NCBI GenBank assembly: GCA_000934455.1
Contig: KN885498.1
Location: forward strand, 64,784 to 128,783
Direction: 5' to 3'
Source of the DNA: Apostichopus parvimensis
Taxonomy: Eukaryota > Echinodermata > Holothuroidea > Aspidochirotida > Stichopodidae
DNA length: 64,000 nt
Of this stretch, positions 1 to 13,400 are shown one piece after another; position 1 is the first letter of the stretch, and every line of letters starts with the position of its first letter. Under the pieces are notes generated by a model. It was not told the origin of the DNA and did no database searches. It saw only the letters and a program-made list of their open reading frames with translations. The translations under genes were made by a program, and so were the position numbers.

Positions 1-146
1 CGTCTGGCAAGGGTGTTGTTCAATAACAACTTCCCGACATGGACGTTAAATGGATGTGTGCCGAGAGATTGGCTTCGGTCAGCTTGCGAGTCTAAAAGCC
101 TCCATGGCTTCTTTCGCGAGTTCCTGCTTGCGGGAAGATCACACAT
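1..146 (+). mobile_element. SINE family 2, 3' part cut by the window edge
   Basis: It shares catggacgttaaat, ttcggtcagcttgcg and a longer block around ttcgcgag...tgcttgc with the complement of 40,610-40,760. A (catа-type) tetranucleotide tract follows directly at 141-172, as expected of a SINE tail. Confidence 0.65.
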
Positions 147-172
147 ACATACATACATACATACATACATAC
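141..172 (+). repeat. (ACAT)n microsatellite
   Basis: About seven acat units follow the SINE body at the left edge of the window. Confidence 0.85.
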
Positions 173-290
173 CCATGGATGGAGAAGTGCTTCATGATCA
201 ATTCAGAATATGTATCATGTAGGCCCCTATGTTTCTTGTTTCTTTTCTGATTCCATCATATTTCAGTCTTTAAATTCATTAAATTCACAG

Positions 291-536
291 TGGTTTCTTC
301 AGCCCCAATGGTGGTGAACTGCCCAGGTGACATATCACGGACTGTGGTTAATCCGACGGATGTCGCCTTTGTTGATTGGGAAGATTTGATTGTGACCGGA
401 GATAATGTCCTACCAATTTTAGGACCAGATTTGAGTCAAGGAAATTACCCCGTGGGGACACAGAATATCGTGTATTTCTTTAGCGATGGACAAGGAAGAA
501 TTGTGTCGTGTTCTTTCACTGTGACAGTGACCGTGG
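291..536 (+). CDS. HYR module exon a
   Basis: The exon is 246 bases, phase 1 to 1, with acceptor ttcacag and donor gtatgt. It encodes a complete hyalin repeat: an NCPGD start, a VDWED strand, GNYPVGT, and a closing CSFTVTVT. The two cysteines are placed as in HYR domains. It is about 76% identical by hand count to the exon at 3428-3673. Confidence 0.88.
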
Positions 537-3500
537 GTATGTTGTCACGGTTATTTGTGTGCTGTCTTTCAAGAATGTTCAACACATACATTGTTTAAAG
601 TTTTGTTTTTGTTTTTTGTTGTTGTTGTTGTTCCTAGTCAGATGGCACAAGGAATCTCATGCAATGGATGCGTATGTGTGTGTATATAGGTGTGTATGTG
701 TAACCTGCTTGTAGTTACTGTAACTCAAACAATTCACAGTTAAAAAACATCATACATGGTATGTGCATGGATCCTTCTTGTTGTGAATGAGAACATTCTT
801 TCTATTCTGTGAAGGCTAAAACTCATTTGAAATGAAACATAGCTCAATCTGAAAACCCCTTGTAAACGTGATAACTCGAAAAGTACATCTTTGGTAGAAC
901 TTCATACGTGCTATGTACAAGCCCCTAGCTTGGTAAGTACAAACCTCTATGGAAACTGGTGGAGGTCAGCAAAGGTCAAACTCTAAAACCTTGTTAATAT
1001 GATAGATAGAAAAGCTTATCTTGGTTGAACTTCTTCATACTTGGCATGTATAGATGCTCATTGGTGAATGGCATCTGAGTGCAGAATTTACAAATTATGA
1101 AACCTTCCAAACATGGTATCTCAAGAATAACCTTGAGTGAATGGATGTTCTACTCAGTATATGGATGTGATCCCCCCCCTCCCCCATGGTGGGTAGACGA
1201 ACTTGGCCACTGTTTTTTTTTTATCAGAGGATGATCAAACGTGATGTGAAGTCATCAGAGGTGTAAGTCTGCAAACTCTGTTACAGAATAGAGAAAGTTG
1301 GTTGTACGCTGATACACTTTATGATGATTTCTGATGATGAGTATCATTTTAAGCATTGTTCAGTCTTAGATAACCTCTCAGAATACCAAAAGATGCAGCA
1401 AACATCAAAACTATGACATCAAAACCTGAATGCATAATTTTCATTTCTGGTCTATACTTGGTGTTCCATGTACATGCACATGCAATATGAATACCATTTT
1501 ACAAAATAAAGGCACAGGTTGACTGCTATTACTTCTGAAATATCCAATTTTGTCATAAACGAATCTTTTTTGTTAGATCAAAAGTATATATAGACATCAT
1601 AACAGCTTTTGGTATGGAACCTTGCTCAAGTTTTTGCATATATTAAACAGTAAGACTGTTAATATTTCTCCTTTTTTTTCTTTTCTTGTTTTGTTCACAG
1701 CTGAGATACCATTACCAATGGTAGAGAATTGTCCAGCAGATCGTATGGAGACTGTCAACAGTCCCTTGGGCTCTGTAACCGTCGACTGGGCGGACTTGAT
1801 CGTAACCGGACAAGACGTCCAACAAGTGTTCGGCCCTACGGTCAGCAGCGACGTCTTCTTTGTCGGAAGCAGAACCATTCAATATTTCTTCCAAGATGGA
1901 TTGGGGCGAACGGCCTCATGTTCTTTCACCGTGACGGTGACGACTGGTTAGTCACCCACCCAGAGAAGAAATATTTCTCAGTTATGCAAATTTAGCCATT
2001 TGAGAGATCCCAAAGCCCATTAAGAATGGAAAACTTGTAGTCAAATTTGTGAGGCATATTTGCAATTAATTTACCTCTATACTCATAACTCTCTTGATAT
2101 AATTATATATTTTAGGAATATAGTCAATTATAACAAAACAGAACAAAAATTAACAAAACTAGCCTTATCAACCAGCAGTTGAATGTTATGATTTCCCTCC
2201 ACCCCCGCCCCCCCTCTCCCATCATCAAAAACCAAAGTGGAATTACATATATTTTACACACTTATTGGAAGTTCATTAGGGTTTTATCTGACTGGTGGAT
2301 ATATTTACCACAATGTGACAGCACAGCAGATTTAGTCTGTTACATTGGATTGGCAAATACTGTATTGACAATGTCTCAAGTAAATTAATGTACCAAACAT
2401 TGGATGCTGAAGAGGCTGCATGCAGCATTACTGCACTTTTAATAAAAGTTTACTTGTTAAAGTATGATTTTGTAGACCGACAGAAAGTAAGATTTCATTT
2501 TCTTTGAGATTGTCCAAGAGAAACGGTAAAAGGAAAAAAAACGATTGCTGGTCATGTTTCTATGACTCACTTGGTTTCAAGATGTACACCTTTTAGAATG
2601 TGTTAAATCTTTGTAATGCTGCTTTATAGGCATTGAAGACTTGTGCACAAAGAACCGTCTCATGCTGGTAATCTGACCAAGTTTCGAATGAGGTGTAACA
2701 GAAGTGTTAGACACCACCATCGATCCCAGAAAATACACACACAGCTTGCTACCATCGGTTATTAGACACTAGTGCACAGTCAATACATGCAGATACGGTC
2801 AATACCCACAACACAGTGTACATAGCAGCGTTGGACATCTCAGGTCTAGATAAAAGATAACAAGGTATCACGTTTCATTACTGTCTGCATTTGGTAGAGA
2901 CACGAAAACAACTTCACTAAATTGATAAATGATTATGTCAGCTCCTGAGTGCGGAAAGCCTATTTAATGTTAATTTCAAATCCATTGTGGCATAAATTGT
3001 AACAATTCAGCCACAAAATGTTCTCTTTTCACTTCATATGAGCAACTACATTTTCATATTCCTGGATGAAATTAAAGACCATTTGTGGTTGACAGGTTTT
3101 TACTAAATTGTAAACATGTTAATTTTGAGCATTGAAAGTCTCAGTGTTTTCCAACTGGGTCTGTGTATGTAGACTAAATAGTCCAGTCACTTTTCTAGAT
3201 GGAACCCCTCGAAATTTTAAAGTAATTTCTAAAAAATTATTCAAGTGATATAGAAATCCAGCTTGGACCGATAGCAGTCGGCTCTTTTGAACGGTCTACA
3301 AGATATTAAAAAATTGATAATTTTGTGCATTATTAAAGTCACCCATTAAGATGAATTATAGCAACTGACATAAAATTTCATGATGATTGAGTGATCCCTT
3401 TAATACCCAATGATTAAAAACTTGCAGCAGCTTCTCCAGCCCCGATGGTGGTGAACTGTCCGGCGGACATCTCACAGACTGTGACCAATCCTCTGGGTGC

Positions 3501-6500
3501 TGCCTTTGTGGATTGGGAGGACTTGATTGTCACCGGAGATAACGTCATGCAGATTACAGGACCAGCTTTGAGTCAAGGAAACTACGGTGTAGGGACAGCG
3601 AACGTCGAATACCTCTTTCAAGATGGACAAGGAAGAATTGCAGTATGTTCTTTCACTGTGACGGTGACTGTTGGTATGTTTGTCCTCTTCCTCTGATTAT
3701 CATCGAAAAAGTTTTTGTGGAGTACATCTTTGGTCAGTGGAAGTATTTGATTTCAATGTATTTTGAAAAGTTAGGGAAAAAAAAAATATTCATGACTTTT
3801 CATAGTAATTATACTAAATTTTGAAGCAGAAAACTATTCATCAGCTTTGAGAATCATGCTAAGAATGGTACAATATGACGATGGCAATATCAAACAAAGT
3901 TACTGTCTGGGAATGATTCAAACAAAAAAAAATCAAAATATATTACAGATTGAATGAAGTTGTCTGCATCATTACGCAGATCTTGCGTAGGAGAAAATCC
4001 GCCCTAGATTCCCCGCTTTTTCCAGTAAAAAGTAATGAGCCATTGGTCGGGTAGGGTACCCCAGTTTTAACAGAAAAATTTGGGTATCTAGGATGGTTTT
4101 CCTATAGGCAAGATCTAAGTAATGATGGAAACATATATGTTTATTCAATATTGTTGAATTTTTGTAGGCATGGTTTTTATTTCCCTACGTTTTCCCGGTA
4201 TAGTTAGTTTCTTACAGAAATGAATTGGACAAATTAACATTAAAGTATCTTGTTTGGTTTATATAATAGGGCTTTGTTTGGGGACATTCAGAAAAATTGG
4301 GACAAAAAATGGGACATTCAGAAAATTGAGCATTTCTTATATTGCTCTGATTTTGGTTATGCATGATCGATGAGTAAAGATTTATTGTTGAAACCTGCAA
4401 ATTTAACTTGAGCCGTATGAGAATACATTAATTAATGGGAAATAGTGAAGTGATATCATGGAATATGCCTGGAGGAAAGGATGTTTTGTTTATCAAAATT
4501 GGATAGTTTAGAAGGGTGTGAGAAAAAAGTCTAAAAAATGTCTATGCTGAAAACTCAAACAATGAGATATTTGAGCCCTAAATATATGCAATGGTTGTTG
4601 GAGCTCTCTCTTTCCAGACATCCGGAGTTGGTTCCACAGCCGATGTAGTAATTCATTGCTAAGATACATTTATTATGAGCTTTAATAAGTAGTTCTCAGG
4701 CTAATATGGTTTACCAATCATAAGTTAAAAACAAATGACAAATGGTATGACCACCATGTGACACCATGACAAATGGTATGACCACCCTGTGACACCATGA
4801 CAAATGGTATGACCACCAAGTGACACCATTACAAAATGATTACGACCACCCTTTGAATGATTTTATATCTGTCCTCTTCAACAGAGGATCCTGGCAGTCT
4901 GTTTACTGGTTGCCCTGGTGACATTACCACAACAGTTTTACAGGGCAGTGGAGGTAGCATTGTAACATGGACCCCACCCACTGCCAGAGACCAGAGTATC
5001 CAACTGTTGAATAATCCACGTCAACCAGGATCGTTCTTTGGAGTTGGCGTCGAAACCGTCCTTTACATCTATTTTGGAAATCTTGTCGAGCAATGTCAGT
5101 TTGTTATTTCTGTTCTGGAAGGTAAGTTGTTCTGATTATGTATACCATCTGTGTTTTGTGATTTATGCTTAACTCGGTCACATTTCTCACAGAGGCATCA
5201 AACCTAATGATAACATCTGAAAAGCTTCCCACATCGATGGAGTTGCTTCATTTTCCATCTATGTTTGGCGTCTCCCACCCCACCTCCCCCCCCCCTTTTT
5301 TTTGAACAAATACATTTTTGTTTGATATTTGTGCACTTTTGATATAAATTAATGTACTGCATGTTTTATATTAATGCACTTTTTTTGTATAAATGTTTAG
5401 TTTAAGTAGAGATGACTTTATTTTCATGTAATAGCATGAAATATCATGAATTTACTCTCTTAAGGTCCCATAGGATATTTCTAGGCTCTTTCGCCTAACT
5501 TTAACTGAACCCCCCCTCCCCCAGGGCAAGGTTCACATTCTGCACCCATCCCGTAACAACATTAATTTATGATGAGTAGCTCTTGTATCATTTCAGATGT
5601 CACTTCCACAGAGCTATTAACAAACCCACTTTTTACAAGTCATTATCTCTAAACATAGGACAGGCTGGTTAACTGAGATCTGTTAACCATAAACAATATA
5701 TGGGATGTTGGGGGTGGGGGGGGGGTCGTGAGGTCGATATGAATATATATTACTGTATTAACATGAAGTGCAGCATCAACACAACCAAGTCCGTAGTCAG
5801 GATCGACTTTTGTGTTTCTATTGAAAACGTTACGGGATCAGTTTAATGGCACAAACAACACATGTAACAGGGCATCAAATTTCAGGGTGACACTGCTGTG
5901 TTATCAGCAAAGGTTTGGTGTTAGTGGGATTGCTAAGTACTGCTTCTCATAATTAGGCCAGGGATGCGGGATGTAGGGATTATCTGGATCACCTTCCCCA
6001 CCCCCTTCCTCCAACCCTATCATACTTGCAAGTCATTGTAATGGATATATTATGAAAAATACATACGATAATCAATTAATTTTAATTTGTCCTGCTTAAT
6101 TCAGCCACCCCTTGCGATATGTCGTCCTGCTCTAATGGTGGCACCTGCATCGCTGTCTCACTGGCTGATTTCATATGTGTATGTTCAGGGTGTTTCAGAG
6201 GAGATCGTTGTGAAACTGGTAAGTCCCTACCACTGAATCAGATTCTATTGTATTACTGCAAGTGTATATATATACTAATTACTATTGATATGAAATCACA
6301 GAGAGGAACTGTTATGTTGCTAGCACCAGTGCCGTTTGCACGAACATGCAGAGGTTTATATCAGAGCTGCCAACATACAGTACCTGTCTTTCAAAACTTT
6401 AGGGAGATGCAAAATATTTTCCATCCCTAAAACAAAAATTTGGGCAATTGTGGAATCAATCAGGAGAAATGGACAAATTTCCTCTAAAACAGCATAGCAA

Positions 6501-7438
6501 TATTTTGGTTTCTACACGTCACCTCTGCAACAAATTTTGGACGACGTAGAAGTAATTGCCGCCACTTTTTTTATCTTGTTCATTTCAGTTATCTATTAAA
6601 GCTGCTGATAAGATACAAATTAAGATATCAATGTAGAGAGTTTTGTAGCAGTTTGGTCCTTAAAGAAATTAGCCTTTCATCCTAATTAACAGTTTGGGGC
6701 AACTTGCTATAGGTATTTGGCTTGTTATCTACAGTATCATAAATAGGATGTAATCAATACATAAAATTAATAGGAAACAATAAATTTGTTTCATTTTTGT
6801 GCATTTATAAAAGCTTTCTTCACAATTCTCTTCTTTTCTGCATTTCAGTGGCAGATGCTTGCAGTAACAGCCAGTGCCAAAATGGAGGCACATGTCAACA
6901 TTTTATTGGGTCATGTGACCAATATTTCTGCCAGTGCCTGCCATGTTTTACAGGCACTGAATGTCAATTGAGTAAGTACTGGTTAACTTTTTATGCAGTG
7001 TTTGTCTTTATTGGGATTGGATTCTTTATATTTTGGGGGGTGGGGGGGGGGGGGAATGTACAAAAAAAATTGGGGGGGAGGAGAATTGAACTTTTTGCAT
7101 TAGGAAAGGGGAAGGAAATCTTATGTGTCCTTGGAAACACCCTCAAATGCTAGAAACACACAAATGTTGCCAGGTCATCCTGGAGGAGACATATAATTTA
7201 ATTGAATAATTGTACTTCTCTTTATCTGTCCACAAGGTAAGAGTGCATGGCATGTAGGAATCATCTGAAACCCCACCCCCTCACACTGTTTGTTTGCTCT
7301 GATGATCTGTAACCTTGCACCCTATAATGATTTTCATGCAATAATTGATTCATAACATACAGCAGAAGCTAAATGGTGTAGTAATACAAGTCAATGTTTT
7401 AAACACTTGAATCCATTTTTATTTATTTTCTTAATTTG

Positions 7439-7473
<35 letters not shown>

Positions 7474-10400
7474 CTTTCTGTTTCTTCTGTGTGTCTTTGT
7501 TTTGTGCTCAATATTCTCTCAACAACTAAAGGCACATTCCGGTTTTAATACTACACCCGTAACAACTCTCTTCCTAAATTGTTTTACCATACAGGAGCTG
7601 ACGCATGTGCCTTGACTCAGTGTGCCAATGGTGCTGTATGCACACCTGTTGGTACTAGCTGTACTGAATACAGCTGTCAATGCCAGGGCTGTTTTACTGG
7701 ACCTGGTTGTGACCAAGGTAAACTTGTTTTGTCTTTCATTTTGTGTCTTAAAATTTGACTAACATGAAAAGACCAGTTGTACCTTTGATGCCGTCAGGTA
7801 GACAAGCGATGGGCAAATTGTTAGGCCCACCACAGAGGAGCATCCCCAAGGCATTGAGGAATGAGCCAATACCCACCAGACCCATCGGTCACCCATCAGA
7901 ATGCAAGTCAGCTAGCTTGACTGGACTTGTTAGAAACATGTTTGTGACCTGATGAAAGTTTCTTGCAACCAATTTTTGGGTCGTGCGCACCAGAGATTGC
8001 GAACTGTCGAGGTATAGACTTAATAAATAATCACTAATCTATCTAGTTTGCAAACTGTCAAAGTATGGACTTAATCAATAATCATTGATCTACATATCTA
8101 GTTGATGCCACAGTTATAGCTCACTCCTAATAAGAAGGACAGTGCTGGAGTATTTGAAAGTTGTTTGCATTCTGTAGGAATATTATAATTTCAAAAATAT
8201 ACTTGCTTGCTTCACCTACCGTGTAGTGACAATGGGTATAACATTTAATTTTACTCGACCTGTGGTTTTGTCTCTGTTTCAGTATTGGACGCCTGTTTGA
8301 ACAATCCATGTCAGAATGGAGGGATTTGCAGGCCAGTCGATGGCTCGTGTACGTCTTATACATGTGAATGTCAGGGCTGCATCTCTGGCTTCAACTGTGA
8401 ATTAGGTAAGTACTGGTCTGTCACAGCGTGACAGTACCCCACAGCATGGTTAAAAGGTATACTCCAGTAGCAGCCAGTGTGGCTCTAGGAGGAGATTGAT
8501 TGTGATGCTAAATACACAGCCTGGCAATTTACCTTAGAGAAGAGAACCACACCAGACTCCTACAAGAAAAAGACATAACAAGATCCTGACTTAAACTAGG
8601 CTATATATGGTGGATGGATGGTTAATTATCTAACTGTTACGGATACCCTTTCTTAATCTAGGAAGTGCAAGATTGGTGTGAAATTTGTCCTATCTGTTTA
8701 TACCTAGTCAGAACCGGTGTATTGCTGGATGCACATTTCTTGTGCAAAATTAATTTATTTGGTGGATGAACGGTTTGTACGCCACAAATATTAGAAAAAG
8801 CCATTTTCCATTAAAGTCATGTCGTTTATTCAAATTGGTGCTGGCAAAAATACAGTCATAAAATTTCTCAAAAAAAAATTAAATAATTTTCTCTATCTTG
8901 CAATCAAACATATCATCAAGATGTGGTTAACATTGAAATTTTGTCACCAAAAGTGTATGCCACAAAAATTAGAAAAGCCATTTTCCATTTAAGTCATGTC
9001 GTTTATTCAAATTAGTGCTGGCAAAATTACAGTCATCAAATTTCTCCCAAAAAAAATTAAATAATTTTCTCTATTCTACAATCAAACATATCATCAAGAT
9101 GTGGTTTAATATTGGAAATTTTGTCACCAAAAGTTTTGATTGAGCAAATATCCATCTAAATTTGAGCTGTTGTGGGAATAAAAAATCAAATAAGTTGTTC
9201 TTTTCTGGTTGATACTACTATTGGAATGTCTTTGATTTTTCTTTTTTTGATTTAACAGCTTTCAATCCCTGTCAGAATCAGCCATGCCGTAACGGTGGTC
9301 TTTGCATAAACGATGCCAATTCCTGCACAGCTTATACATGCCAGTGTATGCAATGCTTCACAGGTTTCCAGTGTGAGCTAGGTATGCTCATGTTTCGCCA
9401 CTAAGTTCTTTTAATAAATTTGAATTTTTTTTATTTTTCTGGTTTATGGACTTTATATCTAATGAAATAGTGAAGTTATTAAGATGTTTCAGTATGTGTA
9501 CCAACTTAATTGCTATTCATATTTGCACTTGCCCACTTTGCATAGCATTTTCCACTGGGATCCTGGATAAATTATTCCCTAATAATTTGAATTCAAGTGA
9601 ACCAAGTGGGATATAACCAGACAGCCAATATTAGCCTACTACATTATGCCAACTTTAACATGCAATTTTATCAATTTTTTATTTTCATCTTTTTTTCGTT
9701 TTGACTCTTTTCTGCAGAAATGTTGAACCCTTGTGTTAGTGGCTTGCCATGCAACAATGGAGGTACTTGCATACCTAGCCAAGTGGATGGTGGATGCCGT
9801 GTCTTCAGTTGTATCTGTGCAAACGGCTTTGGAGGACCCACCTGTCTTGAAGGTTTGTTCTGCAACTCACTGTGATGACCAGATCTATAGAACTGTCATC
9901 TTCATACACAACACTTATACCAACATATAGTATAGGATACCATCAAAAGTTTAAAGTTCAGCAGTTCAGGGGAGTTCAGGGGTTTGAGCTTCGAGAATTG
10001 CAGTAATTAAAGGCATGTATAAAATGATATTGTTTCAAAAAGAACTTAATTACATGCTGTTTTCCACATTTTGCAATCTCTCAAAATTGAAATTAATGCA
10101 GGTGAAAGGCCTATGGAAATTTATTTTACTTCTAGTGTGTGTAGGTTTGGGCAAGAAAAAGTGAAAACATGAAATTATATTTCCTTTTGTTCTAGATGAT
10201 ATGAAACATATCAGTGTTGTATTTCTGTTTTTTTTAGACCATAAAATATGCAAACTACCATGCATGTTATTGTGGACTTGGAACCCTTCCCCTCCCTCCA
10301 GCTTCCCTCCTCCCCTGTCTCGATAGGGATCTGTCATCAAGTATTTATCACTTAGTTAATACATCTGAAGGTAAGGTTTTGGCTTTAAGGAAGGGAGGAA

Positions 10401-13400
10401 AAATGAAACATAAATACGGTTTGTATTGGGAAGTAATAGACCAGAATGCCAACAAACCAAGAATAACATCCCTGTTGCTATAAAGCAGCCTATTGTCTTT
10501 CCATTTATCAGGAGGGGTTTGTATTGGGAAATGATAGATAAGAATGCCTACAAACCAAGAATAACAGCCCTTAGGTTATAAAGCAGTTTGTCATGTTTCT
10601 GATTAAACATGAAAGAGGACAGAGAAGAAAGTTTTGGCTAGAACAAAATACGAACCAGTGACGTAAGGGTTACGAGCCCCGAGGCGATAGCAACTGAACT
10701 TTATCCAGCCCTTATAGTACCAACTGACCAATACCCAGCCCTTGTAGTACCAACTGAACTATATCCAGCCCTCATAGTTGAAAGTTGGCAATCCCGATGC
10801 AAGTAGCTATTTCTTTTCTAGGGGGCACCATTCAGAAGCTACAGTACCCTTTGTATGCTGCTTAACAAGAGATCGTCCTACCCAGTTTCATTCGATTTAC
10901 AATTCACAGCAAAGAAAACAATGTACTTCAGCTTTCTTTTGTCCCTTTGTATGCTAAACTTCATTGTATTTTAATAATATTGGTGTAGGTATGGGTTCAC
11001 AAGTACTCACGGCCACTGATCCCTGTGTCAGCATACCCTGTCGTAATGGAGCATCGTGCATATCCCGTGGGGCAGGAAGTTACTACTGCATCTGCAGAAA
11101 TGGTTACCGTGGAAATAATTGCGACACTACAATCGGTAAGGAAAGATCGAAAACACCTTCGTTACTTGAAGCAATCTCTTGTGATATGCTGTAATTATAT
11201 AAAGTAGATGCAAAAGTAAAAACTGACAGTCCGATGTCAAGTTTAGCTTATACATTAAACAGCTTCATTTGATGGTTTTTGTTACATTCAAAGTTTTAAA
11301 CAGTCACAATTTTTTAAGTTGTAAGTAAAACAATTAACAGTCAAATTAACACTTAAATGTCATTTAATCTATCACCATGTAGTTATACACTTAACGTGTT
11401 GTGGCCGTTAATGTTAAAAGTTCTAATTCGAGTGCTATTGTGAATTAATTACTCTGAGATGAAATTCATTATGGCAGATTCAGATGTATCTGAATTATCT
11501 ATGCCAAAACCTGAACAAGTGAGAGTGTGTTTTCAAGTGGTTTAGGCGGAATTGCGCAGTCGACTTGTGATCTAAGGATTGCAGGTTTGAGTCCTGGTGA
11601 CCTCATTATGTTGTGTCCTTGGGCAAGGCACTTTATCTCCATTGCCTCTCTTCACCCAGCTGTATAAAAATGGGGAGTTGGGAGGTAACTTGTAAATATA
11701 GTTGTGTGTGCCAATTTGTGGCAGCACCATATGGGAAGTCCCCCAGGGGACACTTAGATGTGGTGCACTGTAGTGCCCCAGGAGGGATTGGTTGAATTGT
11801 ACACATGCACTTTAGTGTGGGGTGTGACAAGTTACCATATGACCAGGGGTTAAAGATCTGCTTTATTGGCTCCAATTATAGCCACTATTGCTAGGAAAGT
11901 TTTTTGATTACGTAATTGACCTGCCACAGCTGTGAATCGACCTCAGACTCCACAATTAGCCTGCATAGCTTCTTAATACCATCAGGCTCTTTGTGTATAC
12001 ACTGTGTGGAAATACGTTCATGTCTAGTTAATCATACAGCATTCACACAAAGACACTCATACAAGAAAAAAATATGTGACTGGCATTGCAGACTAATTGG
12101 TAAAAGAGGTCACATTACGACCAAGGCAGGTCTTTTACGTAATCTCAAGAAACTTTTCCATGATAGCGTGCTATAGTTAGGATCTATACAGAAGACCTTT
12201 AAGTGTTGTAAAGTCGTGAAAGTGGGCCCTGGCCTAAAACAAGATTGTAAACCTTCAGCTTTAACAAAAATTAGCCATTGTCATAGTCCTGTGACAGCAA
12301 AAATTACTTTATTGGAGAATATTCATATATAACTAGTTTGTCAGTTTTTGCTTTTGCATTTGCCCTTATTGATCAAATTTAATTGTTCATATTTTCAGAA
12401 CGTATTTCAGATTAACAAATGCAATCCAACAAAAGCTGTTCATCACTGTATTGGTTAACCTCACAGTAGAGTAACAATATAATTGAGGGTTTAATTGTTC
12501 GTAAAAGGAAATCAGACAAAACCCTAAAAATAATTTGATAAAATTCAACAATTCTGCCCAGCATTTTTATCAGTTCATCAGAATTACTGTTTGAATTATT
12601 AGTTCATAAATGTCAGCATCAGTATAAAAATTACGGCTCTTTAATGAATGTGTTCCCGGGGAATTTTGTACTTCAAGAATTAACTAGGATAATTGCAGGG
12701 TTATTATTTTTTGGGGAGGCATAAAATGTAATATTTGTTTAATTTCTCTACAGATGGTGTCTCTGTTCAGAGTTCTTGTTTTGCGGGTTTTTGCCGAAAC
12801 GGAGGGACCTGCTTTGACAGCTCTGTGTCCAGTCAGCCATTAACAACCTTCCAGTACAGCTGCCTCTGCCCGACAGGCTTTACTGGCCAAGGATGTATGC
12901 TGCAAACATGTGAGAAAGCACACACAATGTTACAGCTCATTGTGCATTGATTTTTTTTTAATATTTTTTTTTTCCTCTTTTGAACCATGCTAACCTATGT
13001 AATGCCAATGGGTATCTACTGCTTTTACCATCAGCCTGGTCATTGCATATATCAACCCTGTAAGGGTTTCCATTTAGGTTGTTTTACTTATTGTCTAAAT
13101 CATCTGTGTAAGAGGTATGGGTTTCAAAATTACAGTGATGTAGTTAATTCTCATTGATAAATGAATCAAATACACTTTGCCACTAGCTCTACTTATTAGA
13201 GTCGGGACAATTCATTTTAACAAATGCAGGTTTTGATTGAGAAAATGAAAAACTCAGCATCGGTTAATAGTATATGTAAAGGATAATTTTTGCAAGACAT
13301 TAGAATCATTTTGTGTAAGGAAATGAAATGTTTGGTTCAAACAATAGAAAGACATAAACAATCATGTTATAACTGGGGTGTCCTTTGTTTTGGAAACCTT

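Larger units (their letters stand above)
537..6104 (+). other. Introns between the HYR exons
   Basis: The introns carry no further exon I can support. The first holds degraded copies of a dispersed repeat at about 840-1170. The third holds a 31-base tandem repeat at 4737-4850. The intron at 5122-6104 has C- and G-rich tracts only. Confidence 0.6.

Noticed and set aside
10655-10730. tRNA-like stretch on the minus strand (ctggttcgtattt with a box A-like start)
   Set aside because: It is followed by short tandem repeats and lacks a foldable cloverleaf; at most it is a SINE remnant.
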